From Chitinophagaceae bacterium (GTDB lineage: Bacteria; Bacteroidota; Bacteroidia; Chitinophagales; Chitinophagaceae): DNA of 64,000 nucleotides. This document shows, in pieces, positions 27,462 to 36,212 of the stretch. The position numbers and the translations under genes were made by a program. A model generated the notes under the pieces. The model worked only from the letters and a program-made list of their open reading frames with translations. It was not told the origin of the DNA and did not search any database. The DNA lies in the NCBI GenBank assembly GCA_016786845.1, contig JAEUVB010000019.1, positions 87,661 to 151,660 of the forward strand, written 5' to 3'. Numbering within the stretch: position 1 is the stretch's first letter; each line of letters starts with the position of its first letter.

Positions 27462-28436
27462 ATGCATTCATTGTGGACCAAAATCATTCTTCGTACCATA
27501 CTCCGGAAAAAGCAAACCGTACCGGGTCGTAGCGGCATTTCATCTTATGTGATGGCCAAAGGATTGCGGGACCTGAAATATAAAAGTTTAAGGGCGATGA
27601 AAGATTTAATCCTGATTACTTTGGGCATCTTTTCAGCGGCATTTGGTTTCAAAGGCTTTTTACTGACCAATCATTTTATTGACGGCGGCGCTACGGGTAT
27701 TTCACTTTTGATCTCTGCGGTAACTTCTTGGCCTTTATCAGTTTTGATTGTAGCCGTCAATATTCCCTTTGTCATTTTAGCCTATAACATACTGGGCCGA
27801 ACATTCGCCATTAAAACTTCTTTAGCCATTACCGGGCTTGCGGTTTGTCTGGCTACCGTCACGTTTCCCGATGTCACGCAAGATAATTTATTGGTGGCCG
27901 TTTTCGGAGGATTCTTTCTGGGAGCCGGTATCGGACTGGCTGTTCGCGGAGGCGCCGTCATCGACGGTACAGAAGTCTTGGCCATCTATTTGAGCCGTAA
28001 ATTCGGAGCCACCATCGGCGATGTCATCATTGTGATCAATGTAATGATCTTTTCGGCTGCGGTTTATTTCCTTTCTGTAGAAATCGCACTCTATTCAATG
28101 ATTACGTATTTGTCGGCCTCCAAGACCCTCGATTTTATCATTGAAGGGATCGAAGAATATATGGGGGTTACCATTATCTCTCCCTATAGTGAATCCATTC
28201 GATTGATGATTATCGAACAGCTGGGTAGGGGTGTTACCGTTTACAGTGGTAAACAAGGTTTTGGGAAAACGGGTATGGCGAAAGAGATCGACATTGTATA
28301 TACAGTGGTCACCCGTTTGGAATTGCATAAGCTGAATGTCGAAATCGAAAAGATCGATCCAAATGCCTTTGTGGTCATGAGCAGTATTCGGGATACCAAA
28401 GGTGGCATGATCAAGAAACGGCCACTGAAGCATTGA
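27462..28436 (+). CDS. YitT family membrane protein (DUF161/DUF2179)
   Basis: 324 residues, or 294 if translation starts at the ATG at 27552 (MAKGLRDLKY), which would better match relatives; the region offers no promoter that settles this. Five to six transmembrane helices with GFLLTNHFIDGGATGISLL, GAGIGLAVRGGAVIDGTEVLA and a C-terminal cytoplasmic DUF2179 domain (about the last 85 residues, ending VVMSSIRDTKGGM). YitT proteins are widespread inner-membrane proteins of unknown transport function; the C-terminal domain resembles small-molecule sensor folds. Monocistronic. Confidence 0.88.
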   Translation: MHSLWTKIILRTILRKKQTVPGRSGISSYVMAKGLRDLKYKSLRAMKDLILITLGIFSAAFGFKGFLLTNHFIDGGATGISLLISAVTSWPLSVLIVAVNIPFVILAYNILGRTFAIKTSLAITGLAVCLATVTFPDVTQDNLLVAVFGGFFLGAGIGLAVRGGAVIDGTEVLAIYLSRKFGATIGDVIIVINVMIFSAAVYFLSVEIALYSMITYLSASKTLDFIIEGIEEYMGVTIISPYSESIRLMIIEQLGRGVTVYSGKQGFGKTGMAKEIDIVYTVVTRLELHKLNVEIEKIDPNAFVVMSSIRDTKGGMIKKRPLKH

Positions 28437-28489
28437 TGCGCGCCAAATTGATGCGCGCCAATAGTATAAGTGAAAAATAGCGCTGCAGA

Positions 28490-28852
28490 TTACTTTCCGA
28501 GTATCTTTTTTCGATGTGCTAATCCCCAGATCCTGAGCTCTTGTATGACCTTTTCTAAGGATTTTCCATGAGCAGTAATAGAGTATTCCACTGTAGGCGG
28601 AAAGGTGTCATAAACATCTCTTTTAATCAATCGGTTCATTTCAAGATCCTTGAGTTCCTTAGATAATACCTTGTCGGTAATGCCATGTACTTCTTTCGCG
28701 ATCTGTCCAAACCTTTTGGTTCCAAAGGACAGTGATCCGATGATGGCCAGTTTCCATTTTCCATTCAAAACATCCAGTGCATCTCTCACCGGTCGGATGA
28801 TGTCTTGACAATCTTGATGTTTCAGTTCTGTTTCTTTCTTAGGTACACTCAT
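28490..28852 (-). CDS. HxlR family transcriptional regulator
   Basis: 120 residues, a single winged helix-turn-helix of the HxlR type: Cys15 in KHQDCQDI (the redox-type N-terminal Cys common in the family), VLNGKWKLAIIGSL, RFGQIAKEVHGITDKVLSKELKDLE as the recognition region, and YSITAHGKSLEKVI. Divergent from a DoxX-like gene. The intergenic region carries two palindromes that are its likely operators, so I infer autoregulation and repression of the DoxX gene, possibly released by a redox or electrophile signal. Confidence 0.93.
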   Translation of the reverse strand: MSVPKKETELKHQDCQDIIRPVRDALDVLNGKWKLAIIGSLSFGTKRFGQIAKEVHGITDKVLSKELKDLEMNRLIKRDVYDTFPPTVEYSITAHGKSLEKVIQELRIWGLAHRKKILGK

Positions 28853-28876
28853 GTGATGGGGCTTTACTTTCTTGAA

Positions 28877-28917
28877 GGATAGTGCTATCCAATTGGATAG
28901 TGCTATCCTTTGGATAG
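28877..28917. promoter_or_regulatory. double palindromic operator between hxlR-type and doxX-type genes
   Basis: GGATAGTGCTATCC occurs twice (28877-28890 and 28895-28908), each GGATAG/CTATCC around two bases, with a third half-site GGATAG at 28912-28917. The centre-to-centre distance is 18 bp. TTTG at 28909-28912 and TAGGTTTG at 28928-28935 form the likely DoxX promoter, so a bound repressor would cover its -33 region. Confidence 0.8.
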
Positions 28918-28954
28918 TAAATGTAAGTAGGTTTGCCTTCTAAATAAAAATAAA

Positions 28955-29350
28955 ATGAAAAAAACTAAAATGATTTATTGGACTTCTACCGCCATCATTT
29001 CGCTCATGATGATATTCTCCGCTTATTACTATATTGCCAACCCCACGATCAAAGAAGCGTTTCTTCACTTAGGATACCCGGATTATTTTAGAGTGGAACT
29101 CGCCGTTGCAAAAATGATAGGGGCGATTTTGTTGATCATCCCCTTTGTTTCCCGATTCAAGGAATGGGTTTACGCCGGATTCGCTTTTACCTTTATCTCT
29201 GCATTTATTAGTCATATATCTTCCGGCGATGCGATGCAGATGAGCATTGCACCTTTGATCTTTCTCATACCCCTGGGACTGTCTTATTTTACCTGGCATA
29301 AATTACAATCATCCCGGCGATTGGCTTTGTCAAATGTGAATCAAGGCTAA
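28955..29350 (+). CDS. DoxX-like family membrane protein
   Basis: 131 residues with four transmembrane helices: WTSTAIISLMMIFSAYYYI, VAKMIGAILLIIPFV, WVYAGFAFTFISAFISHISSG and LIFLIPLGLSYFTW, matching the DoxX-like four-helix fold. Such proteins are often induced by electrophiles or thiol stress; their transport or enzymatic role is unclear. It is the likely target of the divergent HxlR regulator. The start is supported by the -7 element 19 bases upstream. Confidence 0.88.
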   Translation: MKKTKMIYWTSTAIISLMMIFSAYYYIANPTIKEAFLHLGYPDYFRVELAVAKMIGAILLIIPFVSRFKEWVYAGFAFTFISAFISHISSGDAMQMSIAPLIFLIPLGLSYFTWHKLQSSRRLALSNVNQG

Positions 29351-29388
29351 TCCTTGTTTTGAAATCTGCATCAAAGCGGTTTCAAACC

Positions 29389-29446
29389 GAGGTGTCTCGA
29401 GGTATATTGAGCCGTTTCACCGGAAGGATATGCACACCTCTTTTTT
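29389..29446 (+). terminator. possible terminator after the DoxX-like gene
   Basis: GAGGTGT (29389-29395) pairs with ACACCTC (29434-29440), followed by TTTTTT. The 38-base loop makes it less certain than the other terminators here. Confidence 0.45.
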
Positions 29447-29522
29447 ATTCTGAATTTCCATGTATTTTTGGTTTCCTTTATTGCTCATCACGCCGTTATG
29501 ACGGATACCCAATACTCGAACC

Positions 29523-30773
29523 ATGAATACGAATACGAAAACCTCCATTACCTGTCCTTCTTGTTCCGCTGTTTTTAATCTGGAAGATGTATTGACCGAG
29601 GATATCGAAAAATCCATCCGCGAAGGCTATGAAGCCAGAAATAGGGAGATCATTGAAGCCTTTGCCAAAAAGGAAAATGAACTCCAGAAAATGAAGGAGG
29701 ACTTCGAACAAAAAAAGAAAAAGGAGAATGAACTCTTCGCGGAAAAACTGAGTAAAGAACTCGAACGATTAGGCAAGGAAAAAGAAGCGGAACTGACGAA
29801 AAAAATCAGTGGGGAACAACAGGCCAAACTCGAATTTCTGGAAGCTCAGCGTAAAGAACAGGAAGAGAAACTCAAACTCCTCAACCAGCGTGAACTGGAT
29901 GTGCTTCAATTGAAAAAAGCACTGCAAGACCAACAAGAAGAAGAGGCCCACAAACTCAACAAACTCCGCCTCGAATTAGAAACAGAATTGAAAGAAAGAC
30001 TCACCTTGGATATTGTGGCGAAGGCGCAGGAGAAACACGATTTGGAAAAGCGCGAACTCGAAAAGCAACTCAATGATCAGAAGCGTTTGACTGAACAAAT
30101 GACGCGTAAACTCGAACAAGGCTCCATGCAAACCCAGGGTGAGGTACAAGAGTTGGCCCTGCAAGAGATCCTGCAACAAGCCTTTCCCTATGATGTGGTG
30201 CAGGAAGTGCCTAAAGGGATCACCGGTGCCGATTGTATCCTCATCGTGCGAAATGAATTCGGCAAGGAATGCGGCAAAATCGTTTTCGAAAGCAAGCGGG
30301 CCAAAGCGTTTGGAAAGGAATGGATTCCTAAATTGAAATCCGATGCGTTATTGGTCAAGGCGGATATCAGTATGCTCGTGACCCAGGTATTGCCCGATGA
30401 TATTCGAAATTTCGATCAGAAGGAAGGGGTATGGATCTGTAAATTTGGAGAAGTGGTTTCCCTGATCAAGGTGCTGCGTGAAGGCATCATGAATGTGGCC
30501 CGTGCCCAGCAGTCGCAAGAGAACAAAGGAGAGAAAAAGGAAATGCTGTACAATTATTTTACCAGCAACGAATTCACCCAACAGATGCGCGCTATTAATG
30601 AAGCCTATCTCTACCTGAAATCATCGATCGATAAGGAAAGATTTCAAATGGAGAAACTTTGGAAGGAAAGAGAGAAACAAATCGATAAGGTACTTCTAAA
30701 TAATCATCACTTACTCGGCACCATTAAAGGGATAGCCGGAAATGATATTGAGGATCAGGGGTTGTTGGAATAA
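29523..30773 (+). CDS. DUF2130 domain-containing protein (PD-(D/E)XK-like) with long coiled coil
   Basis: 416 residues. Begins with a CPSC pair (residues 11-14), then a coiled coil rich in Lys and Glu from about 25 to 205, then the DUF2130 domain. In the latter GADCILIVRN and CGKIVFESKRAKAF give an Asp followed by E-S-K, a PD-(D/E)XK nuclease-like active site pattern. Families of this shape are thought to act on DNA, but no function is proven. Cytoplasmic. A -7 element TATTTTTG at 29463-29470 precedes it; a bidirectional terminator follows. The translation start at 29523 may be correct, although only the CPSC motif supports it. Confidence 0.85.
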   Translation: MNTNTKTSITCPSCSAVFNLEDVLTEDIEKSIREGYEARNREIIEAFAKKENELQKMKEDFEQKKKKENELFAEKLSKELERLGKEKEAELTKKISGEQQAKLEFLEAQRKEQEEKLKLLNQRELDVLQLKKALQDQQEEEAHKLNKLRLELETELKERLTLDIVAKAQEKHDLEKRELEKQLNDQKRLTEQMTRKLEQGSMQTQGEVQELALQEILQQAFPYDVVQEVPKGITGADCILIVRNEFGKECGKIVFESKRAKAFGKEWIPKLKSDALLVKADISMLVTQVLPDDIRNFDQKEGVWICKFGEVVSLIKVLREGIMNVARAQQSQENKGEKKEMLYNYFTSNEFTQQMRAINEAYLYLKSSIDKERFQMEKLWKEREKQIDKVLLNNHHLLGTIKGIAGNDIEDQGLLE

Positions 30774-30792
30774 TATCAGGCATCATACTATT

Positions 30793-30822
30793 AAAAAGGG
30801 CCGCATCACTGCAGCCCTTTTT
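30793..30822. terminator. bidirectional intrinsic terminator
   Basis: AAAAAGGGC (30793-30801) pairs with GCCCTTTTT (30814-30822). It lies between the convergent DUF2130 gene and the T9SS gene, and both strands present a T run after the stem. Confidence 0.85.
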
Positions 30823-30840
30823 CTATTGATAATAAAATTA

Positions 30841-32094
30841 TTATTGTTTATTGATCTTGCCGTTAAAGATCACTTCATCACGATTCAGCACTTGCACATT
30901 GTAAACACCGGCTGCAAATCCTTTCACATCCACATCCAAAGTTTGTGTACCTGCTGTTTGATCAAACTGTACCACTTTCACGGTACGTCCGCTCAGGTCA
31001 TTGATCTTTAAAGTCATACGGGCATCGCGCTCGGTGAAGATATCGGCATGCAATACATCTGCTGCAGGGTTAGGATACAGATTCACGCTGATGACATCAG
31101 ATTGATGAATCAGGTCGATTACTTTCGAATGCAGGGTGGACTTACCATCGATATCTACTTGTTGCAGGCGATAGTAATTATGTCCTTGTACCGGTGAGGT
31201 ATGAATGAAGGAATAACTTAAAGGAAGATTGCTGTTGCCATTCACAGATTTAGATTCCACATGGCCGATGGTGGTATATTGAATACCATCGGTGCTGTAC
31301 AATACATTAAATCCGCTATTGTTTTCTTCTACAGAAGTAGACCAGGTCAATTCATCTGCCGTACCGATATTACGACCTTCGAATGACAACCACTGAACCG
31401 GTAAAGGAGTGGTTGGATTCAACGTAATGGTAGGCGGTGTTTGCCAGTTGGCCGGTAACCATCCTGCGTTGGATGGACTGGTATTAAAGCCCAGGTAAAA
31501 ATTCACACGGGATGAAGTATTGTTCGCATTCGATCCGCCGGTATACCAGCTGAGTTGTAAAGGCGCATTCACAATAAAGCCTAAAGAGCTTGTGAGGCGA
31601 TAAGTACCAATATTGATTTTATTTGCCGGGCCGCCCGTCACGATGGGAGAAGTCGCTGCACTGATATTTACAGTTGCCGCTGTAGCACGCATTTGATTGG
31701 TAATGGTATTATACCCTTGAGCCGCAGTAGGCGGGAAGCTCGGTGTGCCGCTCAATCCGCCACCGGATAAACTGTTCGAATTTTCTACAAAGGAAAAATC
31801 CCTCACTGAACCCACAGGGAATACGGCACCAAAGTTCGTTACATTCAATCCAAATTGCCAGTTGGCTAATCTCAGACTGTTGGGATCCGGAGGTGCAGGG
31901 GCTGTGGAAGATATGCTTAATTGGATAAATACGGTATCAGGACTTCCGGCAATGTTTGGACCTGTAGCAGATTCATAAACACTGTCAATATGTACAGTAA
32001 AGTTATCTACCTGTGCCATTGCCCCGGTATAACCTACCAATAGAATTCCGAAGGTCGATAAACATGCTTTCGCATAAATGGATAGTTTTCTCAT
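30841..32094 (-). CDS. T9SS type A sorting domain protein, unknown function
   Basis: 417 residues from the ATG at 32094 (MRKLSIYAKACLSTFGILL), a signal peptide. I prefer this start because the -7 element TAAATTTG (minus strand 32122-32115) lies between it and an upstream in-frame ATG. The middle holds beta-rich segments, including the common Bacteroidota stretch PLPVQWLSFEGRNIGTADEL, TWSTSVEENNSGFNVLYSTDG and NYYRLQQVDIDGKS, which form a fibronectin-like domain. The end is a T9SS type A domain (NLYPNPAADVL, NDLSGRTV, GFAAGVYNVQVLN). Secreted or surface bound, function not visible. Confidence 0.88.
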   Translation of the reverse strand: MRKLSIYAKACLSTFGILLVGYTGAMAQVDNFTVHIDSVYESATGPNIAGSPDTVFIQLSISSTAPAPPDPNSLRLANWQFGLNVTNFGAVFPVGSVRDFSFVENSNSLSGGGLSGTPSFPPTAAQGYNTITNQMRATAATVNISAATSPIVTGGPANKINIGTYRLTSSLGFIVNAPLQLSWYTGGSNANNTSSRVNFYLGFNTSPSNAGWLPANWQTPPTITLNPTTPLPVQWLSFEGRNIGTADELTWSTSVEENNSGFNVLYSTDGIQYTTIGHVESKSVNGNSNLPLSYSFIHTSPVQGHNYYRLQQVDIDGKSTLHSKVIDLIHQSDVISVNLYPNPAADVLHADIFTERDARMTLKINDLSGRTVKVVQFDQTAGTQTLDVDVKGFAAGVYNVQVLNRDEVIFNGKINKQ

Positions 32095-32189
32095 GAATTG
32101 ATTTTTGTTCAACCCAAATTTAGTTAAAAAAAACCATCCATTGATGTATTCATTCATTTTATCTCCAATGAAATGCTATAAAAATGCGA

Positions 32190-34166
32190 TTACCATGACA
32201 AATCATCCTTCTTCTTTTTGGCTTTAGTTGGGAAATCCGCCTTTTTAGCGAATCCCGTCTTTTTGCCAAAATCAGATTTCTTTGCATAAGACCCGCTTGC
32301 CGATCGGCTCGCGCCAAATCCTGTAGAGGGTTTATTGGAAGAATAGCCGGATCCGGATTTGCTGCCGGAATATCCTGAAGATGATTTACCCGATCCGAAT
32401 TCTTTACGGGCATAAGGTTTACGTTCGCGTGTTTCGCTAAAACCTTCATCGCCCAATTTTTGTTCGTCGGCACGTTGAACGCGTACTTCACGACCAAAAG
32501 CTTCTACGTTCTTAAATCCGTCTTGTATGCGTGAGGCACTTTGTTCATCGGTTTCAAAAAAGGAATAGACCCCTTTCATTTCAATGTCTTTGATATTATG
32601 CCCACTCACTTTGGTATTTTGGAAAATCAATTCACGCATTTCATCGTAGCGCATATTGTCTTTCTTACCTAAGTTGATAAAGAGTCTGACGGTATTTTCA
32701 TTCGAAGAAAATTTATCTCTGCGGCTGAAACCTTCACTGCGATCTCCGCGATCACGACGGTCTCCGCGATCATTACGATCTTTAGAGAAACGGTCGCGAC
32801 TTGAACTGCGATCTGATCCACGACTCGATTTAGATTGTTCATCTACATTCAGGTCGGCTTGTACGGTATAGCTGGTATCGATCTTGCCTAATTCACGGGC
32901 CAATAAACGATTGACCAATTCCTCTTTATCCATTTGTAACAACGGAGAGGTCCATTCGCTCAACAACACCACATCGGCATCATTTTTATAATCAAATTCG
33001 CAGAAGGCTTGTATATAATTTTGAATGCGCTTGGCAATGATTTGTTCGCCTCTCGGAATCAGGAACTTCTCAAATTTCACACCGGCCATTTTCTCAATCT
33101 GATGCAGTTTGTAAGCTTCACGGATATGCAATAAGGCAATGGAAATTCCTTTCTTACCGGCACGGGCTGTACGACCGCTACGGTGGGTATAGTTTTCAAT
33201 ATCGTCGGGCAGATGATAATGGATGACGTGGGTAATGTCGTTCACGTCGATACCGCGGGCGGCCACATCGGTGGCACATAAAATGCGGATGGTACGCTTA
33301 CGGAATTTACCCATTACTTTGTCGCGTTGTTGCTGCGACAAATCGCCATGCAGACAATCGGCATTGTATCCGGCTTTGATCAGGGCATCGCTGATGTCTT
33401 GTGTTTCTATACGTGTGGTACAAAAAATGATACCGAAAAAATCTTCATTAAAGTCAATGATGCGTTTTAATGCAGCTAACTTGTCTTTGGCATGTACCAC
33501 GGCATACTGATGGGTGATGTCGGTGGATGCAGCATTCTTCTTTCCGGCAGAAACTTCTACGCTTTCTTTCAGATAACGCTTGGCGATACTGCGGATGGCA
33601 GTAGGCATGGTGGCGCTAAACAATCCTGTTACCTTGGTGTCAGGCGTTTGTGCGAGTATGGTTTCCATATCTTCCTGAAAACCCATATTCAGCATTTCAT
33701 CGGCTTCATCTAATACTACGGTATCAATCGAATCGAGCTTCACGGCTTTACGATCGATGAGGTCAATCAGTCGGCCGGGTGTAGCGACGATGATGTGAGC
33801 ACCCTGCCGAATGTCTTTCATCTGGGCCATGATGCTGCTACCGCCATAGACGGCGGTGATGCGCACACCGCGAAGGTATTTGCTGTAGTTTTTGAGATCG
33901 TTCGTGATCTGCATGCAGAGCTCACGGGTAGGGGAGATGATGAGGGCCTGCGTATTTTTATTGTTCAGGTCCAGATTGTTGAGGATAGGCAGACCAAAGG
34001 CTGCTGTTTTACCGGTTCCGGTTTGGGCGAGGGCCACAAGATCCGATTCACGGTTTAAGAATACCGGTATCGCTTTTTGTTGGATTTCGGTGGGGGTTGT
34101 AAAACCCATTTCGGTGATGGCTTGCAATAAATCTTCCTGCAAACCCAGTTCCTGGAATGTTGTCAT
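32190..34166 (-). CDS. deaD: DEAD-box RNA helicase with C-terminal RNA-binding domain
   Basis: 658 residues from the ATG at 34166 (MTTFQELGLQEDLL). The Q motif, AQTGTGKT (motif I), PTRELC (Ia), TPGR (Ib), LDEADEM (II), SAT (III), and HRSGRTARAG (VI) are all present. After residue 430 come an extension, an Arg/Asp-rich linker (RDRGDRSEGF), a DbpA/CsdA-like RRM domain (about 510-590, with TVRLFINLGKKDNM), and a low-complexity Gly/Ser/Lys tail. It unwinds RNA in ribosome assembly, decay or cold adaptation. The symbol is used for the DeaD/CsdA group; other DEAD-box names are possible. A long leader precedes it. Confidence 0.9.
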   Translation of the reverse strand: MTTFQELGLQEDLLQAITEMGFTTPTEIQQKAIPVFLNRESDLVALAQTGTGKTAAFGLPILNNLDLNNKNTQALIISPTRELCMQITNDLKNYSKYLRGVRITAVYGGSSIMAQMKDIRQGAHIIVATPGRLIDLIDRKAVKLDSIDTVVLDEADEMLNMGFQEDMETILAQTPDTKVTGLFSATMPTAIRSIAKRYLKESVEVSAGKKNAASTDITHQYAVVHAKDKLAALKRIIDFNEDFFGIIFCTTRIETQDISDALIKAGYNADCLHGDLSQQQRDKVMGKFRKRTIRILCATDVAARGIDVNDITHVIHYHLPDDIENYTHRSGRTARAGKKGISIALLHIREAYKLHQIEKMAGVKFEKFLIPRGEQIIAKRIQNYIQAFCEFDYKNDADVVLLSEWTSPLLQMDKEELVNRLLARELGKIDTSYTVQADLNVDEQSKSSRGSDRSSSRDRFSKDRNDRGDRRDRGDRSEGFSRRDKFSSNENTVRLFINLGKKDNMRYDEMRELIFQNTKVSGHNIKDIEMKGVYSFFETDEQSASRIQDGFKNVEAFGREVRVQRADEQKLGDEGFSETRERKPYARKEFGSGKSSSGYSGSKSGSGYSSNKPSTGFGASRSASGSYAKKSDFGKKTGFAKKADFPTKAKKKKDDLSW

Positions 34167-34409
34167 GTAATTTGTTTGATGTGAATAAATGAAGCCCGCG
34201 ATGAATTGCTTATCCCAAAAGGTTAGCCTGCGGAACGCCATTATTTGTGCATCAAACAATGAAGTGTGTGAAAAAGTGCCTCTTACCTTTAAAAGAGCTT
34301 GCCCATGTTCCATGTCCGGAATTATAGTCGCGGACGCCATGCTAGTATTCGAAATATGCTTTTCTAAGAACTTATGAGCCGCGAAGGTAATACATCATTT
34401 TTTTTCAAA
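34167..34409 (-). promoter_or_regulatory. long 5' leader and promoter of the helicase gene
   Basis: On the minus strand TTTG (34409-34406) and TACCTTCG (34389-34382), 16 bases apart, form a promoter-like pair. The start codon lies about 215 bases downstream, so the mRNA would have a long leader. That is usual for cold-shock helicase genes, where the leader controls expression; I see no named RNA motif in it. Confidence 0.4.
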
Positions 34410-34464
34410 TGCGAATGAATTACTAATAAAGAGTCTGTACGATGAAAAGAGTCATTTTTATTTT

Positions 34465-34553
34465 GCTCCCGATATCAAGTTCGTTCACCTGAAAGTCTTC
34501 GTTCGGGAGCCCTGAATCTCTGAAAGTGCTTCCAGGGCTAAGCACTTTCAGAG
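34465..34553. repeat. inverted-repeat element copy 2 and adjoining perfect hairpin
   Basis: GCTCCCGAT (34465-34473) pairs with TCGGGAGC (34503-34510), as in the copy at 4142-4186, and again CCTGAATC follows. Immediately after comes a perfect 14-bp inverted repeat, CTCTGAAAGTGCTT (34518-34531) with AAGCACTTTCAGAG (34540-34553), around an 8-base loop. Confidence 0.7.
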
Positions 34554-34571
34554 GCGGAAGGAGAAAGGGCA

Positions 34572-34625
34572 GGTGAAAGTGAAAGTGAAAGTGAAAGGGA
34601 AAGTGAAAGGGAAAGTGAAAGATGG
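34572..34625. repeat. hexanucleotide tandem repeat GTGAAA/GGGAAA
   Basis: About eight consecutive six-base units, GTGAAA with some GGGAAA, a simple sequence prone to slippage. No gene start nearby would be phase-varied by it. Confidence 0.75.
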
Positions 34626-34816
34626 GGCTTAACGACATGGCGAGGCACGAAGTAATCCTATCCACCCCGTGGTGCGTGTCTTCACGCACCGCATACCAGT
34701 CATTCGGCTTCCGGTGCGTGAGGACACGCTCCGGGGGAAGCAAAGGGAAAGATTTGGCTTAGCGTCATAGCGAGCCACAAAACAATCCCTTTTCCACCCC
34801 GTGAAGACACGCACCT
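34626..34816. repeat. dispersed repeat cluster, two degenerate copies
   Basis: Two related stretches, 34626-34692 and 34756-34816, share GGCTTA(A/G)CG, CAT(G/A)GCGAG, AATCC, CCACCCCGTG and AGACACGCACC-type sequences. Between them, 34695-34734 is a hairpin-forming repeat (ACCAGTCATTCGGCTTCCGG followed by TGCGTGAGGACACGC) found again at 36161-36202 and inverted at 38116-38152. The whole gap 34410-35099 contains only repeats; I see no gene. Confidence 0.65.
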
Positions 34817-35099
34817 GGGAATTCAATATTATCTTGACGCCTATTCGCCGGTGCGGGAGACTGACACAGCGATAGTAGTAGGTCGTAACACTCATTTCTA
34901 ACGAATGAAAAAAATAATCATGTATAAAATCAAAAATGATATCCTATTCAGGGTAAATTTGATTGTAAAATTATCCTGATGTTAAAAGTTGGTTCGCCAA
35001 TACCAAGACATGGGTTAACCTTTCAAATAGATTTAAAGCCCTTGTATAATGAAAGAAAATCGAAGTAAATACAATTGCATAGGGCAAAATAAGGCATTT

Positions 35100-35774
35100 A
35101 TGAGAGTCTTATACACCCTTGTAATCTTCATTCTGATAACAAGTTCGTGTAAAAAATATTTAGATAAGAATTATCACTTGAGTGATTACCTAAAATATAC
35201 GACCGGTGGTTTAAAAGGGAGTATATATGTTTTTCAAGATTCTATAACTCAAAAAATAGATACGCTTAAAGTTACAAATAATCGAATGGATAAAATACGA
35301 AAATTTATTGGTCCTTTTGGAAATACAGAAAGTATGGAAGTTAGGTTTATGAGGTTAACAGGTTCTGAAAAGGTGGGTACTAATCCGGCATTTTTTATTG
35401 AGTATATGGCATCAGCAAAATTAAATAGGGTGAGTGCCTGGATTATGTTATATAAAAAAGATTCAGTATTGAATTTTGATAGCAGGCTTTTTACAAATGA
35501 TTTTATCGATGAATCTTCTATTCAACAGCCATACAAGCCGTTAATTGTAACTGAACATACCTTTTGGGGATTTTGTGACAGTATTAATGTAAAAGGTAAA
35601 ACCTATTTTCAAGTGTATGAAAATTTGACCAAAGTAAGCAATATAGATTCTGCTACTGAATCTACTTGTCATACCTATTTTTCTATAGATTATGGGTTAC
35701 TTAAATTTTCACTTAAGGATTCAAAACAATCCATCACGAAAGAGCTCATCTATACAGAAATTAAAAGAGAATAA
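35100..35774 (+). CDS. putative lipoprotein, unknown
   Basis: 224 residues from the ATG at 35100: MRVLYTLVIFILITSSCKKY is a lipoprotein signal with Cys at position 17, which is why this start is preferred over one 51 bases upstream. The rest is beta-rich, with no motif I recognise. The gene is clearly more AT-rich than its neighbours and uses A/T-ending codons, which suggests recent acquisition. It stands alone next to the repeat cluster. The spacer 35775-36050 after it shows nothing. Confidence 0.7.
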   Translation: MRVLYTLVIFILITSSCKKYLDKNYHLSDYLKYTTGGLKGSIYVFQDSITQKIDTLKVTNNRMDKIRKFIGPFGNTESMEVRFMRLTGSEKVGTNPAFFIEYMASAKLNRVSAWIMLYKKDSVLNFDSRLFTNDFIDESSIQQPYKPLIVTEHTFWGFCDSINVKGKTYFQVYENLTKVSNIDSATESTCHTYFSIDYGLLKFSLKDSKQSITKELIYTEIKRE

Positions 35775-36050
35775 ATTTGTTTGAAAGGTAATTTCCCCGT
35801 CGAAACATTCTTTGTGTGGCATTATTGAACAGCAAAAACTTGGAGAGTATAGTAAGTTTCATTTTACCATTAACTAAGTGTAAATTTAGGAGTTTAGTGG
35901 ATGCTTGAAAGAACTAGAAAATTCGCTATCACTGTAAAATGTTTATCGCTTTCAAGTTAGGGATTACGGATGCATCGCGTTTAATAACAGCTTCTATAAA
36001 TGTACTGATGTACATAGAGATGGTCTGGAAGTAATACTATAAAAAATCTT

Positions 36051-36160
36051 TTACAGCTTCGCCGCCCGCTTCACCAATTTCTTCCTCACTTTCACACTAA
36101 TCTTTTTCTTGGACCAGCTGATGAGGATGGCATCGACACCGGCCTTGGCCATTTCTTCTT
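36051..36160 (-). pseudogene. orphan 3' fragment duplicating the gene at 38906-39316
   Basis: Bases 36057-36160 match 38912-39015 over 104 bases with six substitutions and no gaps, and end in a TAA stop. They encode the last 34 or so residues (EEMAKAGVDAILISWSKKK and the basic tail). All six substitutions are synonymous. The similarity stops abruptly at 36160, where a dispersed repeat begins, so the rest of the gene is missing. Confidence 0.88.
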
Positions 36161-36202
36161 ACCAGTCATTCGGCTTCCGGTGCTTGAAGACACACACCAG
36201 GG
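36161..36202 (+). repeat. dispersed hairpin repeat, copy 2
   Basis: ACCAGTCATTCGGCTTCCGG followed by TGCTTGAAGACACACACCAGGG; matches 34695-34734 over about 40 bases and, inverted, 38116-38152. It begins at the exact base where the 3' gene fragment ends. Confidence 0.75.
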
Positions 36203-36212
36203 TTGAAAACTG

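Noticed and set aside
34423..34895. Minus-strand frames of 88-106 codons in the 34.4-34.9 kb spacer
   Set aside because: They run through hexamer and hairpin repeats (FHFPFHFHFHF-type strings) and show no coding character.
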